DNA from: Pandoraea sputorum
GTDB taxonomy: Bacteria > Pseudomonadota > Gammaproteobacteria > Burkholderiales > Burkholderiaceae
NCBI RefSeq assembly: GCF_000814845.2
Contig: NZ_CP010431.2
Location: 3,720,001-3,784,000 of the forward strand
Reading direction: 5' to 3'
Length of the DNA stretch: 64,000 nucleotides
A program made the translations under genes and the position numbers. The notes below the pieces were generated by a model that saw only the letters and a list, made by a program, of their open reading frames with translations, had not been told where the DNA came from and searched no databases. Positions 15,388 through 24,717 of this stretch are shown piece after piece. How positions within the stretch are numbered: position 1 is the first letter of the stretch; every line of letters begins with the position of its first letter.

Positions 15388-18249
15388 ATGATGGATCCGA
15401 TGTTTGAGAAGGATTACGGCACCCCGCGCCGCGAATCGACGAAGGAAGTCACGCTGGAGATCGACGGCGAACAGGTCACCGTGCCTGCGGGCACGTCGAT
15501 CATGCGCGCGGCGTCCGAGGGCGGCGTGAACGTACCCAAGCTGTGCGCGACCGACTCGCTGGAGCCGTTCGGCTCGTGCCGTCTGTGTCTGGTGGAAATC
15601 GAAGGCCGTCGCGGCTTCCCGGCGTCGTGCACCACGCCGGTCGAACCCGGCATGAAGGTCCGCACGCAGTCGCCGAAGCTGCAAGAGTTGCGCAAGGGCG
15701 TGATGGAGCTGTACATCTCCGATCACCCGCTGGACTGCCTGACGTGCGCCGCCAACGGCGACTGCGAGTTGCAGGACATGGCCGGGGTGACGGGCCTGCG
15801 CGAAGTGCGTTACGGCTTCGACGGCGCGAACCACTTCGACAGCGAGAAGGACGAGTCGAACCCGTATTTCACTTACGACGCCTCGAAGTGCATCGTCTGC
15901 AACCGCTGCGTGCGCGCCTGTGAAGAAACGCAGGGCACGTTTGCGCTGACGATCTCGGGACGCGGCTTCGAAGCACGCGTGTCGGCGGGGCAGGATCAGG
16001 CGTTCATGGATTCGGAATGCGTGTCATGCGGCGCCTGCGTGGCTGCCTGCCCGACCGCAACGCTGCAAGAAAAGTCGGTCATCCATCTCGGTCAGGCCGA
16101 GCACGCCAAGATCACGACCTGCGCCTATTGCGGCGTAGGCTGCTCGTTCAAGGCCGAGATGAAGGGCAACGAAGTCGTGCGCATGGTGCCGCACAAGGAC
16201 GGTCAGGCCAACGAAGGTCACGCCTGCGTAAAGGGTCGCTTCGCCTGGGGCTACGCCACGCACAAGGATCGTATCCTCACGCCGAAGATCCGCAAGAAAA
16301 TCACCGATCCCTGGCAGGAAGTGTCGTGGGACGAGGCGCTCGACTACGCGGCGTCGGAGTTCAAGCGCATTCAGGCCAAGTACGGCCGCGACTCCATCGG
16401 CGGCCTGGTGTCCTCGCGCTGCACGAACGAAGAAGACTATCTCGTGCAGAAGCTGGTGCGCGCCGCGTTCGGCAATAACAACGTCGATACCTGCGCCCGC
16501 GTGTGCCACTCGCCGACCGGCTATGGTCTGAAGGCGACGCTCGGCGAATCGGCCGGTACGCAGACGTTCAAGTCGGTCGAGCATTCGGACGTCATTCTCG
16601 TGATGGGTGCGAACCCGACCGACGGTCACCCGGTGTTCGGCTCGCGTATGAAGAAGCGTCTGCGCGAAGGCGCGAAGCTGATCGTGATCGACCCGCGTCG
16701 TATCGATCTGGTCAAGAGCCCGCACATCAAGGCCGACTATCACTTGCAACTGCGTCCGGGCACGAACGTCGCCATGGTCAACGCACTGGCGCACGTGATC
16801 GTCACCGAAGGCCTGATGGCCGACGAATTCATCGCCGAGCGTTGCGAAGATCGCGCTTTCCAGCAATGGCGCGACTTCATCTCCCGTGCCGAGAATTCGC
16901 CGGAAGCGACCGAAGCCCACACGGGTGTGCCCGCACACCTCGTGCGCGGCGCTGCCCGTATGTACGCGACCGGCGGCAACGCTGCGATCTACTACGGTCT
17001 GGGCGTGACCGAACACGCACAAGGCTCGACGACGGTCATCGGCATCGCTAACCTTTCGATGCTTACCGGCAACATCGGCCGCGAAGGCGTGGGCGTGAAC
17101 CCGCTGCGCGGCCAGAACAACGTGCAGGGCTCCTGCGACATGGGCGCGTTCCCGCACGAACTGCCGGGCTATCGCCACGTGTCGGATTCGAGCGCCCGTG
17201 CATTGTTCGAAGCCGAATGGGGCGTCGAGCTGCAAGCCGAGCCGGGCCTGCGCATTCCGAACATGTTCGACGCGGCGCTCGCGGGCACTTTCATGGGCCT
17301 GTACTGCCAGGGCGAAGACATCGTCCAGTCGGACCCGAACACGCAACACGTCACGCATGCGCTGGAGCAGATGGAGTGCATCGTGGTGCAGGATATCTTC
17401 CTGAACGAAACCGCGAAGTACGCGCACGTGCTGCTGCCGGGCTCGTCGTTCCTGGAGAAGGACGGCACGTTCACCAACGCCGAGCGTCGTATCTCGCGCG
17501 TGCGTCAGGTCATGCCGCCGCGCGCCGGTTACGCCGACTGGGAAGTGACGATCCAGCTGGCGAAGCGTCTGGGCTACGAGATGAACTACTCGCACCCGTC
17601 GGAAATCATGGACGAAATCGCACGTCTCACGCCGACGTTCACCGGCGTGAGCTACGAGAAGCTCGACCGTATGGGCAGCGTGCAGTGGCCGTGTAACGAA
17701 GAAGCGCCGGACGGCACGCCCGTCATGCACATCGACGAGTTCGTCCGCGGTAAGGGCAAGTTCCTCATCACGCAATACGTGCCGACGGACGAAAAGGTCA
17801 CGCGCCGCTTCCCGCTCATCCTCACGACCGGGCGGATTCTGTCGCAGTACAACGTCGGCGCGCAGACGCGTCGCACGGACAACAACAACTGGCACAGCGA
17901 AGATCGTCTGGAGCTTCATCCGCACGATGCCGAAGAGCGTGGCATCAAGGACGGCGACTGGGTGGGCATTCAGAGCCGGGCGGGCGAGACGGTGCTGCGC
18001 GCCATTGTCAGCGACCGCATGCAGCCGGGCGTGGTGTACACGACGTTCCACTTCCCGGAGTCGGGCGCGAACGTGATCACCACCGACAACTCGGACTGGG
18101 CGACGAACTGCCCCGAGTACAAGGTGACGGCGGTGCAGGTCACGCCGGTGGCGCAACCGTCGGAATGGCAGCGTCAGTACTCGGACTTCAACCGTCAGCA
18201 GGAAGCGTTCCTCGGACACGACCAGACGACGGCGGCCAGCGCGAGCTGA
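15388..18249 (+). CDS. fdsA: NAD-dependent formate dehydrogenase, catalytic alpha subunit
   Basis: This 953-residue catalytic subunit binds the molybdenum bis-MGD cofactor. From the N-terminus it has a NuoG-like [2Fe-2S] site (C53, C64, C67, C81), a His/Cys [4Fe-4S] site (H113, C117, C120, C126) and two ferredoxin-type [4Fe-4S] sites (C168/171/174/178 and C211/214/217/221). A further [4Fe-4S] site (C245, C248, C252, C280) precedes the molybdopterin domain. The Mo ligand is expected to be C369 in NNVDTCARVCHSP, so this is a cysteine, not selenocysteine, enzyme. Length and cluster set fit FdsA of Ralstonia and Rhodobacter. Confidence 0.96.
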   Translation: MMDPMFEKDYGTPRRESTKEVTLEIDGEQVTVPAGTSIMRAASEGGVNVPKLCATDSLEPFGSCRLCLVEIEGRRGFPASCTTPVEPGMKVRTQSPKLQELRKGVMELYISDHPLDCLTCAANGDCELQDMAGVTGLREVRYGFDGANHFDSEKDESNPYFTYDASKCIVCNRCVRACEETQGTFALTISGRGFEARVSAGQDQAFMDSECVSCGACVAACPTATLQEKSVIHLGQAEHAKITTCAYCGVGCSFKAEMKGNEVVRMVPHKDGQANEGHACVKGRFAWGYATHKDRILTPKIRKKITDPWQEVSWDEALDYAASEFKRIQAKYGRDSIGGLVSSRCTNEEDYLVQKLVRAAFGNNNVDTCARVCHSPTGYGLKATLGESAGTQTFKSVEHSDVILVMGANPTDGHPVFGSRMKKRLREGAKLIVIDPRRIDLVKSPHIKADYHLQLRPGTNVAMVNALAHVIVTEGLMADEFIAERCEDRAFQQWRDFISRAENSPEATEAHTGVPAHLVRGAARMYATGGNAAIYYGLGVTEHAQGSTTVIGIANLSMLTGNIGREGVGVNPLRGQNNVQGSCDMGAFPHELPGYRHVSDSSARALFEAEWGVELQAEPGLRIPNMFDAALAGTFMGLYCQGEDIVQSDPNTQHVTHALEQMECIVVQDIFLNETAKYAHVLLPGSSFLEKDGTFTNAERRISRVRQVMPPRAGYADWEVTIQLAKRLGYEMNYSHPSEIMDEIARLTPTFTGVSYEKLDRMGSVQWPCNEEAPDGTPVMHIDEFVRGKGKFLITQYVPTDEKVTRRFPLILTTGRILSQYNVGAQTRRTDNNNWHSEDRLELHPHDAEERGIKDGDWVGIQSRAGETVLRAIVSDRMQPGVVYTTFHFPESGANVITTDNSDWATNCPEYKVTAVQVTPVAQPSEWQRQYSDFNRQQEAFLGHDQTTAASAS

Positions 18250-18455
18250 GTCGGCAATCAGGCACGCGACGGCGCCGGTCGAACGACCGCACCGCCGTGT
18301 GCCGCCACGGACAATCCGCGTCCATCGTCGGCACGCGCACAGTGTCGACGAGCTTCGCCGTCTATTGCCAAGAGACGGCGCGGCGGACGCGAGATTGGCC
18401 AAGCGAACCGGTGCAACGCATCGACACAGAACGATCACAGGGGACAAGACAGATC

Positions 18456-18689
18456 ATGGACACCGACAATCTGGTCAAGATGGCCAATCAGATCGGGGAT
18501 TTCTTCGAGACGATGCCCGATCGCGGCGAAGCGCTCGAGAACATCGCCGGCCATCTGCGTCGCTTCTGGGCGCCGCGCATGCGCATGACGATTCTGGAGC
18601 ATCTGGAGACGACGGACGGGCATGGCATGCGCGAGATCGTCGTGGCCGCCATCACCACGCATCGCGCCGAACTCTGGCCGCGCGGCTGA
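18456..18689 (+). CDS. fdsD: Formate dehydrogenase delta subunit
   Basis: A 77-residue soluble protein starting MDTDNLVKMANQIGDFFETM matches the small FdsD subunit in size, sequence style (IAGHLRRFWAPRMR) and position. FdsD is needed for assembly or activity of the Fds complex. A GGGGAC stretch lies upstream of the ATG. It is separated from fdsA by 206 bp with no gene. In the usual fdsGBACD order this gap would hold fdsC (FdhD-like sulfur carrier), which is missing here. Confidence 0.88.
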   Translation: MDTDNLVKMANQIGDFFETMPDRGEALENIAGHLRRFWAPRMRMTILEHLETTDGHGMREIVVAAITTHRAELWPRG

Positions 18690-18792
18690 CATTCATCAAG
18701 ACTGATCGGCAGGACCCGAGGTCCGGCCATGACATCCGGCGCACTCGTGGAAACGATTGCGCCTGATTTCGTTGGCAGACGCCAATGCCACT

Positions 18793-19650
18793 TCAAGCCC
18801 CCAGCTTGATAAGCACCGCACCGCCGACGACCAGACTGCATGCCACGATACGCCGCGCGTTGAGCTTCTCCCGCATGAACAGCCAGCCCAATAGCACCGC
18901 AAAGATGGCGCTCGATTCGCGCAACGCCGACACGACACCCATCGGCAGAAATTGCAGCGCGAAGACCACCATGCCGTAGGCACATTGCGCGACCACGCCG
19001 GCCCCCAGCGCTTCCGCCACCCGGCGGCGCGGCGCGAGGAACATGCCGCGCCATCCGCCCCGACACTTCCACACCGCCCCGACCAGCGGCACGCTCGCGA
19101 ACAGGTACGCCCAGGCGATGTACGCGAACCCGTTCCCGCCACTGCTGTTCGTCAGGCGAATGCCGAAGCCATCCACAATCGTATAGGCCGCAATGAACAC
19201 GCCGGTGAGCAAGGCGGCAGGCACGCTGTCGCCGGACAGACGCCGCCCACGCAACGCGAGCGTCAGAATGCCGATACAGATGCACGCGATGCCGACCACC
19301 GCAATCCAGCGCGGAAGTTCGCCCGCGAGCAGTAGCGCCGCCCCCGAGATCAGCAGCGGCGAGATACCACGCGCAATCGGATAAATCTGTCCGAACTCGC
19401 CCACGCGATAAGCGCGGATGAGCGCCGCCGTGTACGCCACCTGCGCGCAGGCCGAAAGCACGATGAGCGGCCAGACCTCGACAGGCGGTATCGGCAGCAC
19501 CGCAATGCCAACGGCGGCGGTGAGCAACTGCGGCACGGCCATCATGCCGACTTGCCAGAGACGATCGGGACTCGCGTGAAGGAAGGCGTTCCAGGTGGCG
19601 TGCATCAGTGCCGAGAGCAGCACGAGGAGCACGATGGGGGTGGTGGTCAT
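18793..19650 (-). CDS. EamA/DMT-superfamily inner-membrane transporter
   Basis: This 285-residue protein has about ten hydrophobic segments in two EamA repeats (for example ALMHATWNAFLHAS at the first and SALRESSAIFAVLLGWLF in the second). The frame is open 29 codons upstream of the ATG at 19650, but that extension is polar and unlike the family. The substrate is unknown; members export metabolites or amino acids. It is convergent with fdsD and not obviously linked to formate metabolism. Confidence 0.82.
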   Translation of the reverse strand: MTTTPIVLLVLLSALMHATWNAFLHASPDRLWQVGMMAVPQLLTAAVGIAVLPIPPVEVWPLIVLSACAQVAYTAALIRAYRVGEFGQIYPIARGISPLLISGAALLLAGELPRWIAVVGIACICIGILTLALRGRRLSGDSVPAALLTGVFIAAYTIVDGFGIRLTNSSGGNGFAYIAWAYLFASVPLVGAVWKCRGGWRGMFLAPRRRVAEALGAGVVAQCAYGMVVFALQFLPMGVVSALRESSAIFAVLLGWLFMREKLNARRIVACSLVVGGAVLIKLGA

Positions 19651-19740
19651 GTCAATCGGACGCAGCAGCGGCGTGTCGGAAATGGGATGACAAGGGCTTA
19701 AGCGTGGCACGCCGTCGGCAAGCGTGTCCGCGAACAAAAG

Positions 19741-19776
19741 TTGTCCACACCCTTTGTGGATAACCCACTGGATAAC
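19741..19776. repeat. Three DnaA-box-like 9-mers
   Basis: TTGTCCACA (19741-19749), TGTGGATAA (19755-19763, a perfect TTATCCACA on the minus strand) and CTGGATAA (19768-19775) are clustered in 36 bp of intergenic DNA. No dnaA, dnaN, gyrB or parAB lies near. The rest of 19651-19971 shows no gene. Confidence 0.5.
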
Positions 19777-19971
19777 CTGACATCGACTTCTGAGTCGCCC
19801 CGTGAACAGGGGCTGTCAAGAGCCTTGCTCAAAAAACGATCAGAGAAGGAACAAATATTCGGCTTGACGGTCTGCCCCCTCCCTGCTCAACGGCCCGCCT
19901 CCTCGTTTGCCGACACATGAGACGACATCTCGGCATCCTTCTCAGTTTGGGTCGGCGGGCGCGCTGCGCTT

Positions 19972-20412
19972 TCAGGCGTCGGGAGCAGGCGACTGCGGCG
20001 TAGCACGCAACGCCGCCATCACCTGGCTCTGGCCCATGCCCGCTTCCGGCGACTTCTGCAGTGCCAGCAGATAGCGCTCGCCGAACTCGTCTTCTGCGCC
20101 GCCGGTACGACGGAACAGTCGCGCGGCTTCGTCGGCCAGCGCAATGCCCGCTTCAGCCAGTGGCGGCTCCTGTTCCTGCCATTCGTCGAGTGCAACGATC
20201 AGGCGCGAGACAGGATCGAGCCAGCGGAACCAGGGGTCTTCGGTGAACAACTGGACGAAGCGGCCAGTCGGCACCGCGCCGAAAACCCCTTCGTATTGCT
20301 GACGGTCGTAGTCGATCAGCACCTTGTGCTGGGCAAGCAGTGCGGCGCGCAACGCCTTCAGGGCAGCGATCTGGGCGGCACTGGCCGGTGTGGTTTCGGT
20401 CGGTTCGGTCAT
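19972..20412 (-). CDS. Conserved hypothetical protein, 146 aa
   Basis: This acidic, helical, soluble-looking protein has no signal peptide or membrane segment. Its most distinctive part is YEGVFGAVPTGRFVQLFTED, followed by PWFRWLDPVSRLIVALDEW, and it ends in an Ala/Pro-rich tail. An ATG at 20412 is used; a GTG three codons earlier is also possible. No clear ribosome site is present for either. I do not recognise a function. It faces away from the candidate RNA and LOG gene to its right. Confidence 0.7.
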   Translation of the reverse strand: MTEPTETTPASAAQIAALKALRAALLAQHKVLIDYDRQQYEGVFGAVPTGRFVQLFTEDPWFRWLDPVSRLIVALDEWQEQEPPLAEAGIALADEAARLFRRTGGAEDEFGERYLLALQKSPEAGMGQSQVMAALRATPQSPAPDA

Positions 20413-20522
20413 CTCTGGCACCGGGTTACGTCAGAAAGGATAGGAAACAGAATTGGAAAGCGTCTGACATGCACTTTAGGACTTAGCCCATAGCCAACAG
20501 ACGTCTGGATCACGATACTACA

Positions 20523-20611
20523 CGGGTCTCGCAAACACCTCGCGAGACCAGGCTTTCACTTCCCCGTGGGAGGCCTGCTTCCTCACCCGCCAACCCGGCG
20601 GGTTTTTTTTG
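20523..20611 (+). ncRNA. Candidate small structured RNA or leader upstream of the LOG-family gene
   Basis: Three consecutive stem-loops lie in about 90 bases. GGTCTCGC pairs with GCGAGACC around a 9-nt loop (about 20524-20548). CAGGC pairs with GCCTG and encloses a smaller CT-rich stem. The last is a 7-bp hairpin (20586-20592 with 20598-20604) followed by eight T. Three hairpins ending in a T-run are typical of an intergenic sRNA or an attenuator. No open frame explains it. The promoter was not identified. Confidence 0.5.
20586..20611 (+). terminator. Intrinsic terminator 80 bp before the LOG-family gene
   Basis: ACCCGCC (20586-20592) pairs with GGCGGGT (20598-20604) and is followed by TTTTTTTT. 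It ends either a small RNA or an attenuated leader of the gene starting at 20691. Confidence 0.85.
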
Positions 20612-20690
20612 TCCGGACGCTTCATCCGCGCACTTCGTTTATCATCGGCGGCGCCCCGACTTCCCCACTTCACGAGGCTCACGTTTCGAT

Positions 20691-21263
20691 ATGACCCTTC
20701 CCCTGCGTCCCAAGACCATTGGCGTGATGGGGTCCGGCAAACAGCCGTGGCCCGAACTTGCCGTGCCGCTCGGCCGTGCGCTGGCACTCGCGGGGTTTCA
20801 CTTGCTTACCGGTGGTGGACAGGGGGCGATGACGAGCGTGAGCGAAGCGTTCTGCGCCGTGCCGCAGCGTATCGGTCGTAGCATCGGCATCGTGCCGACG
20901 GAGGCGGTCGGTGGCATGGATGATGGTGACGATGGGCAGACGGGCGTGCCCGCTACTTTCCGCGCAATGCCCGGCTATCCGAACCCGTTCGTCGAAGTGC
21001 CGATTCTCAGCCCGCTGCCGCGCCATCTGCCCGACGCGCCGCCCGGAACCCTTTCACGCAATCACATCAACGTGTTGTCCAGCGACGCCATCGTCGCCCT
21101 GCCCGGCAATCACGGCACGCGCAACGAAGTCGGGCTCGCCGTGCACTACGGCAAGCCCGTGATTCTGTTCGGGGAGAGCGAGCACTTCGCGGACATGCCC
21201 GCGTCGCTCGTGAGAACGGTATCGCTCGATACCGTGATGGACTTCGTCAGAACGGTACGGTGA
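20691..21263 (+). CDS. LOG-family (TIGR00725-like) nucleotide-binding protein
   Basis: A 190-residue Rossmann-like protein has the two LOG signatures: GGGQGAM at about residues 42-48 and PGNHGTRNE at about 138-146. Family members include cytokinin-activating phosphoribohydrolases and proteins once labelled lysine decarboxylases. The IGVMGSGKQ start is typical of the TIGR00725 branch. A structured element ending in a terminator lies just upstream and might control it. Its stop overlaps the convergent TpsB-like gene by 17 bp. The cellular substrate is unknown. Confidence 0.85.
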   Translation: MTLPLRPKTIGVMGSGKQPWPELAVPLGRALALAGFHLLTGGGQGAMTSVSEAFCAVPQRIGRSIGIVPTEAVGGMDDGDDGQTGVPATFRAMPGYPNPFVEVPILSPLPRHLPDAPPGTLSRNHINVLSSDAIVALPGNHGTRNEVGLAVHYGKPVILFGESEHFADMPASLVRTVSLDTVMDFVRTVR

Positions 21264-22623
21264 GCTTCGCGTCGATGGACTGGAAGCGGTAGGACCAGCC
21301 TGGAGGGCCGCTCGCTGCGGGCATCCAAGGTGCGTTCAACCGCTGCATCACCGACAAGTCGAGCTTCGACGTCCCCAGATAATGGGTGTGACTCAGCCCC
21401 ACCTCGGCGTAACTGTCGTAGGTGTGGATCGCGTTCGGATCTTCGGTGCGACTGCGGTTGTAGCGCAGCTCGACGCCGGTCGTCCCGTTGGACGTCACAT
21501 CGAACGCGCGGCGCACGCGCCATTGGAGCGTCTGCGTCTGCGTGGTGCCTGTCGCAATCTGATCGGTGGCGGCGTTGGTGGAGCCCGTGATACCCACCGT
21601 CCAGTCGGCATCGATGGGCAACGAATAGTTGGCCGTCAGATCGCGATTAGTCGTGTCACGCCGTGCATTCTGCAAATCCTGGCTGAGCTTCGTGTCGAGC
21701 TTGCCGTACATCCCCAGCGGGTTGTTCATCAGCAGATTGGCGGTGCCCTGCATCTTGCCGGTGGTCGTCATGCCGCTGTTGTTCATACCGACGTTGAACT
21801 GGTACGGACGATCGTTCAACACCTGAAGCCTGATAGCACCCTCGCCCGGCGTTCGGCTGCGGGTGGCGACGAAAGGCAACTGGTCGTCGCGCACCACGAG
21901 TCCGCGGCGCATCAGCATGCGGATGTTGCGGTTCGCCAGACTTTCGTGACGCGGCATGCCGCGCAGGCACGACGCACGTGCGAGGAACGCGTTGGGCGGT
22001 GCGACGTCGGGCAATGGCTGCGGCTCGGTGGCAGCAGTCGCGCCCGAGGCCACGGCATCGATATCGACGGCATGGATCGCGGTGCCGTCCGCGCTCAACT
22101 CGGGTGCGACGGCGAACTCGCCTGCGGCCAGTGGCGGCGAAGGCGGCGTCGGGGAGACGACCGGCGTCGCATCCACCGTCTCAGTGGTCTCGGCAGATGC
22201 GGCAGACGCGGCGCTACCGTCTGCCTCGACGGTTTGCGATGAATCGGAAGACGAGGATGGATCGGCGGCGGGTGTGACCGTGCTGGCCGTTGCAGCGGCA
22301 GCCGCATCGGCCGCTCGCTTTGAGGCCTCCCGATCGACGGCCGCAGCGACCGCATTCGGATCGTCGCCTGCGAACAGTGCAATGGGATCGGTGGACACAC
22401 CCGGGTCCTGCACCACTGGCGGCGCAGGTGGTGGTGGGGGCGGCACGAAATACTGAGGCGCCAGTCCGCGGTCCCACAGTCCGTAGGACACCGCATTCTG
22501 CTCAGTGAAACACGGCGGATTGGGATCCGAGAAGAGAGATTGTGCGTGCGCGCCTACCGGTATTCCGGCACTCAGACACGCGGCCAGCAGGAGGCGACTC
22601 CGCACGACCGGCTTTACTGACAT
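21247..22623 (-). CDS. Shortened TpsB/ShlB-like outer-membrane barrel protein with Pro/Ala/Ser-rich N-terminal region
   Basis: A 458-residue protein starts with a signal peptide (cut after about residue 27, AHA). A low-complexity stretch of roughly 150 residues rich in Pro, Ala and Ser follows (including PPPPPPAPP). The C-terminal 230 residues resemble the barrel of two-partner secretion transporters: GMNNSGMTTTGKMQGTANLL, NNPLGMYGKLDTKLSQDL and YSLPIDADWTVGITGS. It ends in Phe (AKLTVPF), the outer-membrane insertion signal. Recognisable POTRA domains are missing and the barrel is about half the usual length, with no TpsA partner nearby. It may be a specialised or decaying porin-like relative. 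Confidence 0.72.
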   Translation of the reverse strand: MSVKPVVRSRLLLAACLSAGIPVGAHAQSLFSDPNPPCFTEQNAVSYGLWDRGLAPQYFVPPPPPPAPPVVQDPGVSTDPIALFAGDDPNAVAAAVDREASKRAADAAAAATASTVTPAADPSSSSDSSQTVEADGSAASAASAETTETVDATPVVSPTPPSPPLAAGEFAVAPELSADGTAIHAVDIDAVASGATAATEPQPLPDVAPPNAFLARASCLRGMPRHESLANRNIRMLMRRGLVVRDDQLPFVATRSRTPGEGAIRLQVLNDRPYQFNVGMNNSGMTTTGKMQGTANLLMNNPLGMYGKLDTKLSQDLQNARRDTTNRDLTANYSLPIDADWTVGITGSTNAATDQIATGTTQTQTLQWRVRRAFDVTSNGTTGVELRYNRSRTEDPNAIHTYDSYAEVGLSHTHYLGTSKLDLSVMQRLNAPWMPAASGPPGWSYRFQSIDAKLTVPF

Positions 22624-22826
22624 TCGACACCTGAAAATCCCACCCCGCACCGTTGCCGTCCGCAAGCGTCGTGCACCGCGTTCGACATGAGGGGGTGATG
22701 TAGCGACAAGGGGCTATTTTACGTCGATCGGATGACGCTCTGCCAGTCACGAACCACCCAAAATCCCGGGGAACTCTTTCATGGGATTGCCACTCTTATC
22801 GCGTGACTTCCCCTGTAGTGATTTTT

Positions 22827-22855
22827 GCCCGCCTCGTGCGGGCGTTTTATTTTGC
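22827..22855 (+). terminator. Plus-strand intrinsic terminator with no gene in front
   Basis: GCCCGC (22827-22832) pairs with GCGGGC (22838-22843) and is followed by GTTTTATTTT. On the plus strand nothing annotated lies between 22624 and here, so it may end a small RNA or antisense transcript starting in 22640-22820. Confidence 0.65.
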
Positions 22856-22868
22856 GATTCCACATCGC

Positions 22869-22898
22869 AAAAAAAGCCCGGGAAGTGGGTTCCCGGGC
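22869..22898 (-). terminator. Intrinsic terminator of the aspT-asdA operon
   Basis: GCCCGGGAA (22876-22884) pairs with TTCCCGGGC (22890-22898). On the minus strand the hairpin is followed by seven T. It lies 90 bp past the asdA stop. Confidence 0.9.
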
Positions 22899-22987
22899 AA
22901 TGGTCGATCGCCATGGAGGGGCGACCGAGGGGGGGCCAGCCGATGCCGCGCCCCGGTCAGGGCGCAGCACCGTCGTCGTCACTGCAA

Positions 22988-24622
<1,635 letters not shown>

Positions 24623-24717
24623 TTACAACCCATAGCGACGTCGTCTTGCGGGGGCAGCGACGGACGATCGGGACGAATGCATCAATCAGATAAAAGCAAT
24701 AAGGGACGGTCGCAGCC

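Noticed and set aside
13572..15389. 605-aa minus-strand open frame opposite fdsB
   Set aside because: It is antisense to fdsG/fdsB, has shadow composition and no ribosome site. High GC leaves such frames open.
16024..18447. 807-aa minus-strand open frame opposite fdsA
   Set aside because: It is fully antisense to fdsA and rich in Arg, His and Asp as mirror frames are.
19741..19776. Chromosomal or plasmid replication origin
   Set aside because: Only three boxes are present, with no AT-rich unwinding region and no replication genes nearby.
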